Assembly: GCA_965214235.1 (NCBI GenBank)
Contig: CBDCBH010000003.1
Location: 1,116,001-1,180,000 of the forward strand
From: Ilyomonas sp965214235
Lineage (GTDB): Bacteria > Bacteroidota > Bacteroidia > Chitinophagales > Chitinophagaceae
Length of the DNA stretch: 64,000 nucleotides
Direction: 5' to 3'
In this document: positions 38,084-45,799 of the stretch, one piece after another
Layout: each line of letters begins with the position of its first letter
How positions within the stretch are numbered: position 1 is the first letter of the stretch
Translations under genes and position numbers: made by a program
The notes under the pieces: model-generated
Seen by the model: the letters and a program-made list of their open reading frames with translations, nothing else
What the model was told of the DNA's origin: nothing
Databases searched by the model: none

Positions 38084-38239
38084 CTATTTTAATTTTCTCT
38101 CATCAGAAACCGTAAGTTTATGACGACCTTTCGCGCGGCGGCTTGCCAATACCCTGCGACCGTTGGCAGTTTGCATACGCTGCCTGAAACCATGTACTGA
38201 TTTGCGACGGCGATTGTGCGGCTGGAATGTACGTTTCAT
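38084..38239 (-). CDS. rpmH: 50S ribosomal protein L34
   Basis: This is a 51-residue, very basic ribosomal protein. It starts MKRTFQPHNRRRKSVHGF and contains RMQTANGRRVLASRRAKGR, a near-consensus L34. It heads the rpmH-rnpA-yidD cluster, often near the origin in bacteria, but dnaA is not in this window. Confidence 0.98.
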   Translation of the reverse strand: MKRTFQPHNRRRKSVHGFRQRMQTANGRRVLASRRAKGRHKLTVSDERKLK

Positions 38240-38324
38240 GTTATAATTCGTTTACGAATGCTTGTAAATGTAATTGTCTTATTCAGGCAACAGTTACCAT
38301 TACTGCTGCCCGGTGAAAGGGCGG

Positions 38325-38356
38325 CAAAAGTAAAGAAAAAATAGATTTGAAGCAAG
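38325..38356 (-). promoter_or_regulatory. Putative rpmH promoter
   Basis: On the minus strand CTTG (38356-38353), 20 bases, then TACTTTTG (38332-38325). The leader to rpmH would be about 83 nt. Confidence 0.6.
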
Positions 38357-38449
38357 ATTTAAGAAAGGAGTAACAAGCAACAAGAAACAAGAACGAAGCA
38401 ACAAAGTTCTGACTTTCAGAAATTACCAGATTGATTATACTATCAGAAG

Positions 38450-39286
38450 TTACAATTCTACAAACTCTGACCTTACCTTTTCGCCATAAAATTTTTCTGC
38501 CTGTGCGTCAAAATCAGCCGTATCATCAGTTGTATAAAAATGACGTTCGGCAAACTTGCTCAGTTTCATTTCTATTTCGGGATGGCGAAATAAGTAATTT
38601 TCTAAGCTATTGGCAACAATTGTTCCCTGCGAAATTATTTTTACATCAACCGGCATGTACTCGCAAATTTTTTTCATTAATAACGGATAATGCGTGCAGG
38701 CAAGCAATACGGTATCAATTTTCCTGTCTTTTTTTATCAGTTCATCTACACATTTCTTCACAAAATAATTGGCGCCGTGATGCTCGTGCTCGTTGTTTTC
38801 TACTAACGGAACCCACATTGGGCAAGCCTCCTGAATTACTTTTACGGCCGGAAAAAATTTATTAATTTCAATTACATACGATTGCGAAGCAACCGTGCCT
38901 TTGGTTGCCAGCACACCAATTTTTTTATTGCTTGTGAAAGTGCCAATTACTTCTGATGTTGGACGGATAACCCCCAGCACGCGTTTGGAACCATCCATGC
39001 TGGGCAAATCATTTTGTTGGATGGTTCGTAAAGCCTTTGCCGATGCGGTGTTGCAGGCAAGAATCACTAACGGACAGCCCCGTTCAAACAGCCACTTCAC
39101 GCATTGCAAAGTGTAGTGGTACACGGTTTCGAACGAGCGGTTGCCATAAGGTGCGCGGGCATTATCGCCAAGATAAATGTAATTGTATTGCGGCAGCTTT
39201 TGTACAATGGCTTGTAACACTGTAAGACCGCCAAAGCCGGAATCGAAAACGCCAATTGGAGAAGCATTGGATACAATCTGGTTCAT
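38450..39286 (-). CDS. murI: Glutamate racemase
   Basis: This enzyme supplies D-glutamate for peptidoglycan. It has 278 residues. The two catalytic Cys regions are VILACNTASA and VLLACTHYPLL, and the N-terminus IGVFDSGFGGLTVL is diagnostic. It is monocistronic. A 144-codon antisense frame within it is a shadow. Confidence 0.97.
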   Translation of the reverse strand: MNQIVSNASPIGVFDSGFGGLTVLQAIVQKLPQYNYIYLGDNARAPYGNRSFETVYHYTLQCVKWLFERGCPLVILACNTASAKALRTIQQNDLPSMDGSKRVLGVIRPTSEVIGTFTSNKKIGVLATKGTVASQSYVIEINKFFPAVKVIQEACPMWVPLVENNEHEHHGANYFVKKCVDELIKKDRKIDTVLLACTHYPLLMKKICEYMPVDVKIISQGTIVANSLENYLFRHPEIEMKLSKFAERHFYTTDDTADFDAQAEKFYGEKVRSEFVEL

Positions 39287-39444
39287 GATAGTAGCTTCAA
39301 AAGTAAGTAAAAGAAAAAGCTATGCTGAATGTTTTTGATCCTTTACAACAATCGTTCTTCAAGCATAACTTTTTATTACTATAAACTAAGAAGCCAACTC
39401 CTTTTGCCGTTCTTAAAAAGAGCAAAACAAGCCAACAAATTTCC

Positions 39445-39864
39445 TTACATTTCTTTCGGTTGCGTCATACTAAACCAATTGCCGCAACTATCTGTTATCA
39501 ACGCTTCAATGCCATAAAATTGTTCTTTTGGCTCGCTCTTAAATACAACTCCTTTTGCTTTCAGTTCTTCGTACGTAGCGCGGCAATCAGGCGTATATAA
39601 AACACCTGCGCCTAAAGCGTTTTTATTTAGCAATATGCTGAAAGCGTTTCGTGTTTCTTCGTCGTAATTCATACCTTCATGAAGCGGCGATAGCAGCGCA
39701 ATTTCTACATCGGGTTGCTCTGGTGCAGTTATCGTAAGCCACCAGAATCCGTTGTTCATTTTTGCGTTTGTTTTTACTGCAAAACCAAGCTTGTTTACAT
39801 AAAAATCGTAAGCTTTGTTCTGGTCGGTTACAAATAAAGTTGTGTGAGATACTTTGGTAATCAT
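39445..39864 (-). CDS. VOC family protein (glyoxalase/bleomycin-resistance fold)
   Basis: This is a 139-residue two-beta-alpha-beta metal-binding fold protein. It starts VSHTTLFVTDQNKAYDFYVN and ends DSCGNWFSM, with a typical FKSEPKEQ loop. The substrate is unknown. It is 41 bases downstream of an AraC-type gene on the same strand; this pairing recurs in bacteria. A GTAAAAACAAA core lies in its coding sequence at 39777. Confidence 0.88.
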   Translation of the reverse strand: MITKVSHTTLFVTDQNKAYDFYVNKLGFAVKTNAKMNNGFWWLTITAPEQPDVEIALLSPLHEGMNYDEETRNAFSILLNKNALGAGVLYTPDCRATYEELKAKGVVFKSEPKEQFYGIEALITDSCGNWFSMTQPKEM

Positions 39865-39905
39865 AGTTTCTATTTTAAAACGAAACTACTTTCTGCGCAG
39901 AATAC

Positions 39906-40337
39906 TTATTTATCGGAAATTGCTGAATTGCCAGCCATGTTTTGGATTATACAATTCGGAATGAAACAAGCCGGTTGTTTTTTTGCCAGTTCTTTTTTAA
40001 GATAAGCAAGATTGCGGTAATACTGGGGTGCAAAACCATTTTTCTTTTTAAAAAGAAGACTGAACGAAGCTAAACTTTCGAAGCCTACGCAATGGCAAAT
40101 TTCCTGTATGCTGATGCCTTCCTGTTGCAGCAACAGCTTGGCTTGTTGCAATCGTTTTGCTGTAAGATATTGGTGCGGCGTTCTTCTATATACGCGAGTG
40201 AATAACCTATGAAAATGAAAGCGTGAAAGAAAAGCCTGCTGTGATATTTTTTTAAGACAAACAGGCTCGTGATAATGGTTATCAATAAAACATTTGGCTG
40301 CAACAATTCTGGTGTATAAATCTGTATCTGTTTGCAT
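39906..40337 (-). CDS. AraC family transcriptional regulator, HTH domain only
   Basis: This is a 143-residue DNA-binding protein made almost entirely of the double helix-turn-helix AraC domain (about 10-110): LKKISQQAFLSRFHFHRLF and EICHCVGFESLASFSLLFKK. No ligand-binding domain is present, so control must be by level or by a partner. The tail (about 112-143) is Cys-containing. It is likely to regulate itself and the VOC gene (inference). Confidence 0.9.
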   Translation of the reverse strand: MQTDTDLYTRIVAAKCFIDNHYHEPVCLKKISQQAFLSRFHFHRLFTRVYRRTPHQYLTAKRLQQAKLLLQQEGISIQEICHCVGFESLASFSLLFKKKNGFAPQYYRNLAYLKKELAKKQPACFIPNCIIQNMAGNSAISDK

Positions 40338-40460
40338 ACCTAAAAGTAATGATCAATTCAATAAAAAGATTATTGAATCTTGCTTCTTTTACAAAAATTA
40401 AAACACAATCATTATAATTGTATTCAATGCAATCGGCTACGCATTAATTAAAAAAGCGCA

Positions 40461-40491
40461 TAAAAAAAGCCACTGTAAACAGTAGCTTTTC
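40461..40491 (-). terminator. Terminator of the DUF6799 gene
   Basis: AGCTACTGT and ACAGTGGCT (minus strand) pair with one G-U around TT and lead into a T7 run, about 20 nt past the stop at 40510. Confidence 0.75.
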
Positions 40492-40509
40492 TTTTACTGC
40501 AATGTTTTA

Positions 40510-40887
40510 TTACATCGAATCTTTCTTCATTTTCCATTTGCCTTTCATAGGCATTTTAGCCATAGCTCCATCCATGTAAATACAATCGCCATCCTTCATG
40601 GTTTTTGTTGTGCCGTCTTTGATTTTTACAGTTCCATCACTCATTACCATAGTACCGTTTGATAGTGTCATCGTTTGGCTTAACGGCATCATTTGCCCGC
40701 CCTTCATTACCATTGGCGATCCATCTTTCATCATGATGCAATCTTTCATTTTATGCATTCCGGTGCCCATACCGCCCATATCGTGATGCATACTATCACC
40801 GCCCATCGGGCGCGTGGTTGATGAATCTTGCGAAAACGCAGAAGCGCTAATAATTAGAGCCGCTGCAAATACAATTGACTTTTTCAT
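40510..40887 (-). CDS. DUF6799-type repeat protein, exported
   Basis: This is a 125-residue protein with a signal peptide (cleavage near SAFS). The mature part is very rich in Met, Asp, Gly and Lys, with repeats of the form MxxDGxxMVMxxG, T(M/V)SDGT and KIKDGT. This matches what I recall of DUF6799 domains. Met and His content suggests metal (perhaps copper) binding, which is inference only. Confidence 0.75.
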   Translation of the reverse strand: MKKSIVFAAALIISASAFSQDSSTTRPMGGDSMHHDMGGMGTGMHKMKDCIMMKDGSPMVMKGGQMMPLSQTMTLSNGTMVMSDGTVKIKDGTTKTMKDGDCIYMDGAMAKMPMKGKWKMKKDSM

Positions 40888-40957
40888 ACTTTATATTTTT
40901 TACAAGTAGGCAAATTATGAGCCAAGGAAAGCATTAAATATGTTTTTTATCTAACAA

Positions 40958-41695
40958 TTAAATACCCAGTTGCTCTTTTAATTTACTGTATCCTGTTTTG
41001 CTTACCGGCAGTTTCTGACCCGTTTTTAAAGACACCACATGACCTTCTTTTTCATACAAATCAATGCGTGTTATCAGTGCGCTGTTCACTAAATAAGAGC
41101 GGTGAATGCGAACAAAGCTTTGCGTTGTTAACAGGTTTTCGTAAAAAGCCATTGTTTTATTTTTTAAGAAAGAACCTTCTGCCGTTATCAGTTTCACGTA
41201 ATCATCAGCCGCTTCTATATATTGAACTTGAGGCACCGGAATGATTTTTATTTTACTGCCATCTTTTACCACAATGCGATGATTTTGCTCTTTTTCCACT
41301 GCATAATCAAGCAACGCTTTTACAGGTTGCGTTGACGAAGACGTTTGTTTTTGATGCAATAATTTTTGCACAGCTTTATCAAACCTTTCTTTATCAAAAG
41401 GCTTTAATAAGTAATCAACCGCGTGTGTTTCAAAAGCTTTAATAGCGTACTCGTCAAACGCTGTGGTGAAGATAACCGGCGGCGCAGGTTCAATTAGTTC
41501 CAGCATTTCAAAACCATTAATTTTTGGCATCTGAATATCTAAAAAAATCAAATCAGGTTTGTGCTCGCCAATGGCTTTTACACCTTCAAAACCATTGTTG
41601 CATTCCTCAACCACTTCTATGTTTGGATAGTCTTTCAAATACTCTTTTACAATACTTCTTGCCAATGGCTCATCATCAATAATGATTACTTTCAT
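40958..41695 (-). CDS. LytTR-type response regulator
   Basis: This is a 245-residue regulator: a receiver domain (about 1-120) with phospho-acceptor Asp53 in IFLDIQMP and a C-terminal LytTR DNA-binding domain (about 145-245, FVRIHRSYLVN). It overlaps the upstream LytS-like kinase by four bases, so the pair is coupled. It is the last gene of a four-gene operon. Confidence 0.95.
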   Translation of the reverse strand: MKVIIIDDEPLARSIVKEYLKDYPNIEVVEECNNGFEGVKAIGEHKPDLIFLDIQMPKINGFEMLELIEPAPPVIFTTAFDEYAIKAFETHAVDYLLKPFDKERFDKAVQKLLHQKQTSSSTQPVKALLDYAVEKEQNHRIVVKDGSKIKIIPVPQVQYIEAADDYVKLITAEGSFLKNKTMAFYENLLTTQSFVRIHRSYLVNSALITRIDLYEKEGHVVSLKTGQKLPVSKTGYSKLKEQLGI

Positions 41696-42747
41696 AAGCT
41701 ATCCTTTTGCGATATTGAAGGAATTAAAATGGTGATGGTAAATATATTTCCGTGATGATGCGTTTGCAATAAATCCTGCCGCGCAAATAATAAATACAAT
41801 CTTCTTTTTATTGATTGCAGTCCGAAACCCGTTCCCTGTGCGGGTTGTGCCGTTTCGGCATCAAACGGGTTACTGATACTGATAAACAAATTGCCGTTTT
41901 CTTTTATTGCATTTATTTCAATGGTTACTTCGTCAAGCGTATCATACAAACCAAACTTAATAGCATTTTCAACAGCAGGCTGCAACAGCAAAGCAGGCAA
42001 TAACAATGGCATCGCTTCTTCGCTGCATTGAATGTTAGTTTGCAGGCGATGACCAAAGCGAACCTTTTCAATATCAAGGTATAAAATCAGTTGATTCAAT
42101 TCTTCGTTCAGCGTTATCATTTGCTGTTCGTTGCGCTGCAAAGTGCTTCGCAAAAAATCCGATAACTGCTGAATCATGTGCCTTGCTCCTGTTGCATCGC
42201 TGATGGTAAGCGCGCTTATCGAATTTAAACTGTTGAATAAAAAATGCGGCTGCAGTTGTTCGCGCAGCTTAAATAATTCGGCTTCTTTCAGCATTTTTTC
42301 TGCATGGTTAGAGCGGAGTTCCGCTTCTTTTTGTTCCTGTAACGAGTACCATAGCAAACCAATAATTCCGGTACACGCAATTAACAAAGTTGATAACGCA
42401 AAGCGCAGCAAACCCGAACCTACCAACAATGCCATATAAGCAATATTGTTGTGAAAAATAAGGTGCAAAATAAAAGTAGAAATGCCCGTTGCTACGGCAC
42501 TTAACGCAATGCTGATAACAGTTACATACCAAAACTGCTCCTGCCGCGGCAGGTAATATTTAAAGTTATTAATGATGATTAAACACGCAGCGGTAATAAG
42601 GTTCATGCTGATGACTGCATCGGCAACGCTTACCGGAAAATTGTGTGTGTATTTGTTGAGAATGAGAGTTTGTAAAACAATCCAAAGCAGCGACCAGCCG
42701 GTAAACCCGAATACCGTTTTGTTGTTAAAAAAAGATTTTGCAGCCAA
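41692..42747 (-). CDS. LytS-type membrane histidine kinase
   Basis: This is a 351-residue kinase with about four N-terminal transmembrane helices, a short coiled coil, and a His_kinase domain with the acceptor His in LQPHFLFNSLNS. The ATP site has PALLLQPAVENAIKFG and GFGLQSIKRRL. It is the partner of the LytTR regulator that follows. Confidence 0.94.
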   Translation of the reverse strand: MAAKSFFNNKTVFGFTGWSLLWIVLQTLILNKYTHNFPVSVADAVISMNLITAACLIIINNFKYYLPRQEQFWYVTVISIALSAVATGISTFILHLIFHNNIAYMALLVGSGLLRFALSTLLIACTGIIGLLWYSLQEQKEAELRSNHAEKMLKEAELFKLREQLQPHFLFNSLNSISALTISDATGARHMIQQLSDFLRSTLQRNEQQMITLNEELNQLILYLDIEKVRFGHRLQTNIQCSEEAMPLLLPALLLQPAVENAIKFGLYDTLDEVTIEINAIKENGNLFISISNPFDAETAQPAQGTGFGLQSIKRRLYLLFARQDLLQTHHHGNIFTITILIPSISQKDSL

Positions 42748-42753
42748 AGGAAT

Positions 42754-43113
42754 TTAGTTTTGTTGAAAGCATTTGTTGCAGCTATCTGCCAGCAGTTGCG
42801 ATGATTGCTTCCTGATATTTTTTAAATACGCTTTTGCGCAAACAGGTTCATTAATTTGCGATGAAATTTCAGCGCCGTCAGCCATGGAGTTAATCATCAT
42901 CAACTCACAAACATCTATAAATTTCCATTGTATGAGGGCTTCGTTTTCGTTATACAAAGTGCTTTCTTCCTTATGCCCCAACAGTTGCGCTTTGGTAAAC
43001 GCATGAACTTCATCTGTAGCTTCCACAATGCGAAGCTGCTCGCTAAACTGCGCGTTGTATAAGCCATCGCCATAAATAATTTGGTAAATTAGTTTTGCAA
43101 GATACCAGTTCAT
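42754..43113 (-). CDS. DUF4288 family protein
   Basis: This is a 119-residue protein when started at the ATG at 43113 (MNWYLAKLIYQIIYGDG), the typical start of this family. It is followed by AQFSEQLRIVEA and FIDVCEL. It has no signal or membrane segment; the Cys-containing C-terminus is unusual. It lies six bases upstream of the kinase gene and 56 bases after the LiaF-like gene. Confidence 0.82.
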   Translation of the reverse strand: MNWYLAKLIYQIIYGDGLYNAQFSEQLRIVEATDEVHAFTKAQLLGHKEESTLYNENEALIQWKFIDVCELMMINSMADGAEISSQINEPVCAKAYLKNIRKQSSQLLADSCNKCFQQN

Positions 43114-43169
43114 TGTATTTAGAATTTGGTTATGAGATAATAGCAAAAAAGATGAATAAAAACAAACGA

Positions 43170-43949
43170 CTAATAACTCTTTAATTCGATGCCGCCAAAT
43201 ACAGCAGCGCCATCAATAATTAATAATTTATCGCTGAACGAAGCCGGCATGTTGCGTTTATCTTCAACGCCGCCAAACACAGCCGTAGCTTTGTTTTGCA
43301 CTTTCCAATCGGCAGGAATAATTAACTTTATTCCGCCAAATACGGCTGTTATATCAAGCACTGCAGAGCTTTGTATATCGGCTCCGGTAAGGTCAATTTC
43401 GGCACCACCCATGAAAGCCGTTATATCGCCGCCGCGAAATGTTTTTGACACCAGCTTTTTTTTCACACCGCCAAAAACGGCTGTTACATCCAACACGCTT
43501 TCGCTGCTTACCGTTGTATTATAATCTTCTACCGGCTGAACTGTATTTGGTTCATATTTATTTTGCACATCGTCATTCATCAACAACAATTTTTGCCGTT
43601 TTGTTTTATGAGGTCGAAGGATAAAATAAACGCCGGTTAAAATAATAAGGATTGGCCAGATATAATTCCGAATGTTTAGTTGAGGAAAGTGATTATCAAT
43701 AAGCGAAGCGCCTCCAATGAACAAAAGAATAAAGGCAGCCGGATTGCGAAATTGCTGGCGAATGCCAATTAACAAACCCAATGCTATTAAAAACATTTCC
43801 CAGCCTATGATCCAAGGAGGAATAGGCGCACCCATTTTAGAAGCCAATAAAGTAGTACCGCACGCCAATAAAAAAATGCCCGTCCAAATGCGGCTGTTTT
43901 GATTCAGGTTATTGATGTTGCTGTCTCGTTTTGTAATCTCGTTATCCAT
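43170..43949 (-). CDS. LiaF-like membrane protein (cell-envelope stress)
   Basis: This is a 259-residue protein with about four transmembrane helices (20-110) and a C-terminal beta domain of repeating AVFGGVK-type strands (DVTAVFGGVKKKLVS, DITAVFGGIKLIIP, GAAVFGGIELKSY). This is the cell-wall-active antibiotic response/toast-rack layout. It heads an operon with DUF4288, a LytS kinase and a LytTR regulator, comparable in logic to the Firmicutes LiaFSR system (inference). Confidence 0.87.
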   Translation of the reverse strand: MDNEITKRDSNINNLNQNSRIWTGIFLLACGTTLLASKMGAPIPPWIIGWEMFLIALGLLIGIRQQFRNPAAFILLFIGGASLIDNHFPQLNIRNYIWPILIILTGVYFILRPHKTKRQKLLLMNDDVQNKYEPNTVQPVEDYNTTVSSESVLDVTAVFGGVKKKLVSKTFRGGDITAFMGGAEIDLTGADIQSSAVLDITAVFGGIKLIIPADWKVQNKATAVFGGVEDKRNMPASFSDKLLIIDGAAVFGGIELKSY

Positions 43950-44046
43950 TGTTTTCTTTTGTTACACAAATCTATGATGGCTGTAAAGCGTTGAAAAGAA
44001 GAGTTAGGCAAACGAAAGTAAAACCGCCGGTAAACAGCATAAAAAA

Positions 44047-44067
44047 GCCGGTAAACTATTTACCGGC
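44047..44067 (-). terminator. Terminator on the dapD strand
   Basis: GCCGGTAAA (44047-44055) and TTTACCGGC (44059-44067) form a perfect 9-bp stem with a 3-nt loop. On the minus strand it is followed by T6. It lies about 190 nt past the dapD stop, beyond the tandem repeat. Confidence 0.75.
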
Positions 44068-44086
44068 AGATAAATTTATGAATGAT

Positions 44087-44170
44087 GAATGGTGAGTTGT
44101 GAATGGTGAGTTGTGAATGGTGAGTTGTGAATGGTGAGTTGTGAATGGTGAGTTGTGAATGGTGAGTTGT
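44087..44170. repeat. 14-bp tandem repeat, six units
   Basis: Six uninterrupted identical copies of GAATGGTGAGTTGT occupy 44087-44170, followed by a partial GAATTG. The unit is not a multiple of three and lies in the 3' untranslated region of dapD, upstream of its hairpin. Copy number is expected to vary between strains. Confidence 0.93.
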
Positions 44171-44259
44171 GAATTGAATACTTCTGATGTAATGAGCAAA
44201 CGTACCTATCGCATCGTAGATCACAAATCATAAATCATAAATCCAAAATCATAAATCTT

Positions 44260-45066
44260 TTATGCGCTTACATTAAAATCGCGTAGCGCATCATTCAAAC
44301 TTGTCTTCAAATCAGTGCTGGACTTGCGTTTGCCAATAATGAGGGCGCAGCTTACACCAAAACTTCCGGCAGCAAAATCTTTATTATAAGTGCCTGGAAT
44401 TACAACGCTGCGCGATGGAACAACACCCCGATGCTCAACCGGCTGGTTGCCGCTAACATCAATAATTTTGGTTGATTGCGTAAGCACAACATTGGCGCCC
44501 AGCACCGCTTCCTTTTCAACCCTTACACCTTCTACAACGATAGAACGGCTGCCAATAAAACAACCATCTTCAATAATTACCGGGCTTGCCTGCAATGGCT
44601 CTAACACGCCGCCAATACCAACGCCGCCGCTTAAATGAACGCCTTTACCAATTTGTGCGCAACTGCCAACCGTTGCCCACGTATCTACCATGGTGCCTTC
44701 GTCAACATAAGCGCCAATGTTTACATAGCTGGGCATCAGTACAACATTCTTTGCTAAGTAAGCTCCATAACGTGCTACCGCATGTGGAACGGCACGAACA
44801 CCTAACGATTGATAGTTTGTTTTTAGCAGCATTTTATCGTACCATTCAAACGGCGGCACGTTAAACGTTTGCATGGGCTGAATGGCAAAGTATAACAGGA
44901 TGGCTTGTTTAACCCACTCGTTTACTACCCATCCGTTTTCGGTTGGCGATGCGGTGCGCAGCCTGCCTTTATCAACTTCTTCTATAACATGCTTTACTGC
45001 ATCTGCATATTGGTTTTCTTTTAATAGTTCCCTGTTATTCCAGGCTTCGAGAATGAGGTTTTGCAT
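44260..45066 (-). CDS. dapD: 2,3,4,5-tetrahydropyridine-2,6-dicarboxylate N-succinyltransferase
   Basis: This is a lysine/diaminopimelate pathway enzyme of 268 residues. The left-handed parallel beta helix is visible as hexapeptide repeats (VLMPSYVNIGAYVDEGTMVD, and SGGVGIGGVLEPLQ), with VIIEDGCFIGSRSIVVEG after. Length and motifs are standard. Confidence 0.96.
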   Translation of the reverse strand: MQNLILEAWNNRELLKENQYADAVKHVIEEVDKGRLRTASPTENGWVVNEWVKQAILLYFAIQPMQTFNVPPFEWYDKMLLKTNYQSLGVRAVPHAVARYGAYLAKNVVLMPSYVNIGAYVDEGTMVDTWATVGSCAQIGKGVHLSGGVGIGGVLEPLQASPVIIEDGCFIGSRSIVVEGVRVEKEAVLGANVVLTQSTKIIDVSGNQPVEHRGVVPSRSVVIPGTYNKDFAAGSFGVSCALIIGKRKSSTDLKTSLNDALRDFNVSA

Positions 45067-45799
45067 AGTTATTTTTTAAAGAAGATTTGTTTGTTTTTGT
45101 TGTGAAACAGAGCAAATATAAAAGGGTTGGTTTGTTTTTATTGATGATGAAAAAAGGGTAATGAAGTATTTTAAAAATGATGCTTTTTAAAACTGCTTTT
45201 TATTCTTATTCGAGACTGTTGTTTCTTATGTATTTATCTCTTATTTTGTTTTTTGTCTTGACACAAAAAGAAACAAAAAAAGTGGAGGACGGCATGAACG
45301 TTCCGCGCATCCGCCCATGCCTGCGCTTGCAAGTGTAACAGGTTTATCTGCTTTGTTTATTGGTTTATGTGTGTGTTTGTTTTTGCTTCATTTTCAGAAT
45401 GTATTTATGAAACTCTATGTTCTTTGTATCTCTGCGGTTTAAAAGAAAGCTTAATTATATTCAAAGCGTACAAGTGTATTTTGATAATAATGTTTAATTA
45501 CTATCGGGCTAAAGTAACCTGTATTGTCACTGAGAGGCACGAAGCAGTCTGCAAATTGTATGTACTGCTATATTCCACTTATCAACCTGATGTTGTGTGG
45601 TGTTTAGATTGCTTCGTGCCTCGCAATGACGGCTTTGCACAATCCTAATAATAAGGGGTTACTATATACGGATAGCCATTTACTATTTTTTAAATGCTCA
45701 ATTAATTTCAAAGCGTTGAAGAGTGCGACGCAACGAAAGATCAACCGGAGTTACAAAAGCCTGGTACATAAAACTGTATTTTGTATTGACTGTTTTATT
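45067..45799. other. 733-bp gene-free region of repeat fragments
   Basis: This is the longest spacer in the window. It holds variants of the dispersed element (GTTTGTTTTTATTG near 45131, GTTTGTTTTTGCTTCA near 45376), a TTGACACAAAAAGAAAC stretch (near 45260) of a type I have seen in other Bacteroidota spacers, and an inverted repeat (45523-45632). Short plus-strand frames (45367-45648, 45626-45838) cross these repeats and are not credible genes. Confidence 0.6.
45523..45632. repeat. Inverted repeat with GAGGCACGAAGCA arms
   Basis: The left arm (45523-45549) contains GAGAGGCACGAAGCAGTC. The right arm (45607-45632) contains GATTGCTTCGTGCCTCGCAA, approximately its complement. The 57-nt centre is AT-rich. 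The arms resemble a widespread bacterial intergenic repeat family (CATTGCGAGGCACGAAGCAA type, from memory). Confidence 0.75.

Larger units (their letters stand above)
43950..44259. other. Spacer with terminator, tandem repeat and word repeats
   Basis: This is 310 bp between dapD and the LiaF-like gene. It holds the dapD-side hairpin (44047-44067), a six-unit tandem repeat (44087-44170), and repeated AAATCATAAATC words (44220-44258). No gene is seen. Confidence 0.7.

Noticed and set aside
38084..38240. Replication origin near rpmH
   Set aside because: There is no dnaA and no cluster of DnaA boxes in the adjacent spacers by eye.
38431..38865. 144-codon ORF antisense to murI
   Set aside because: A shadow frame; murI motifs are unambiguous.
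44087..44170. Regular repeats as a CRISPR array
   Set aside because: Units are 14 bp, directly contiguous with no spacers, and no cas genes are present.
45367..45648. 93-codon plus-strand ORF in the large gap
   Set aside because: It is a translation of repeat arms and dispersed-element variants, with no domain or promoter.
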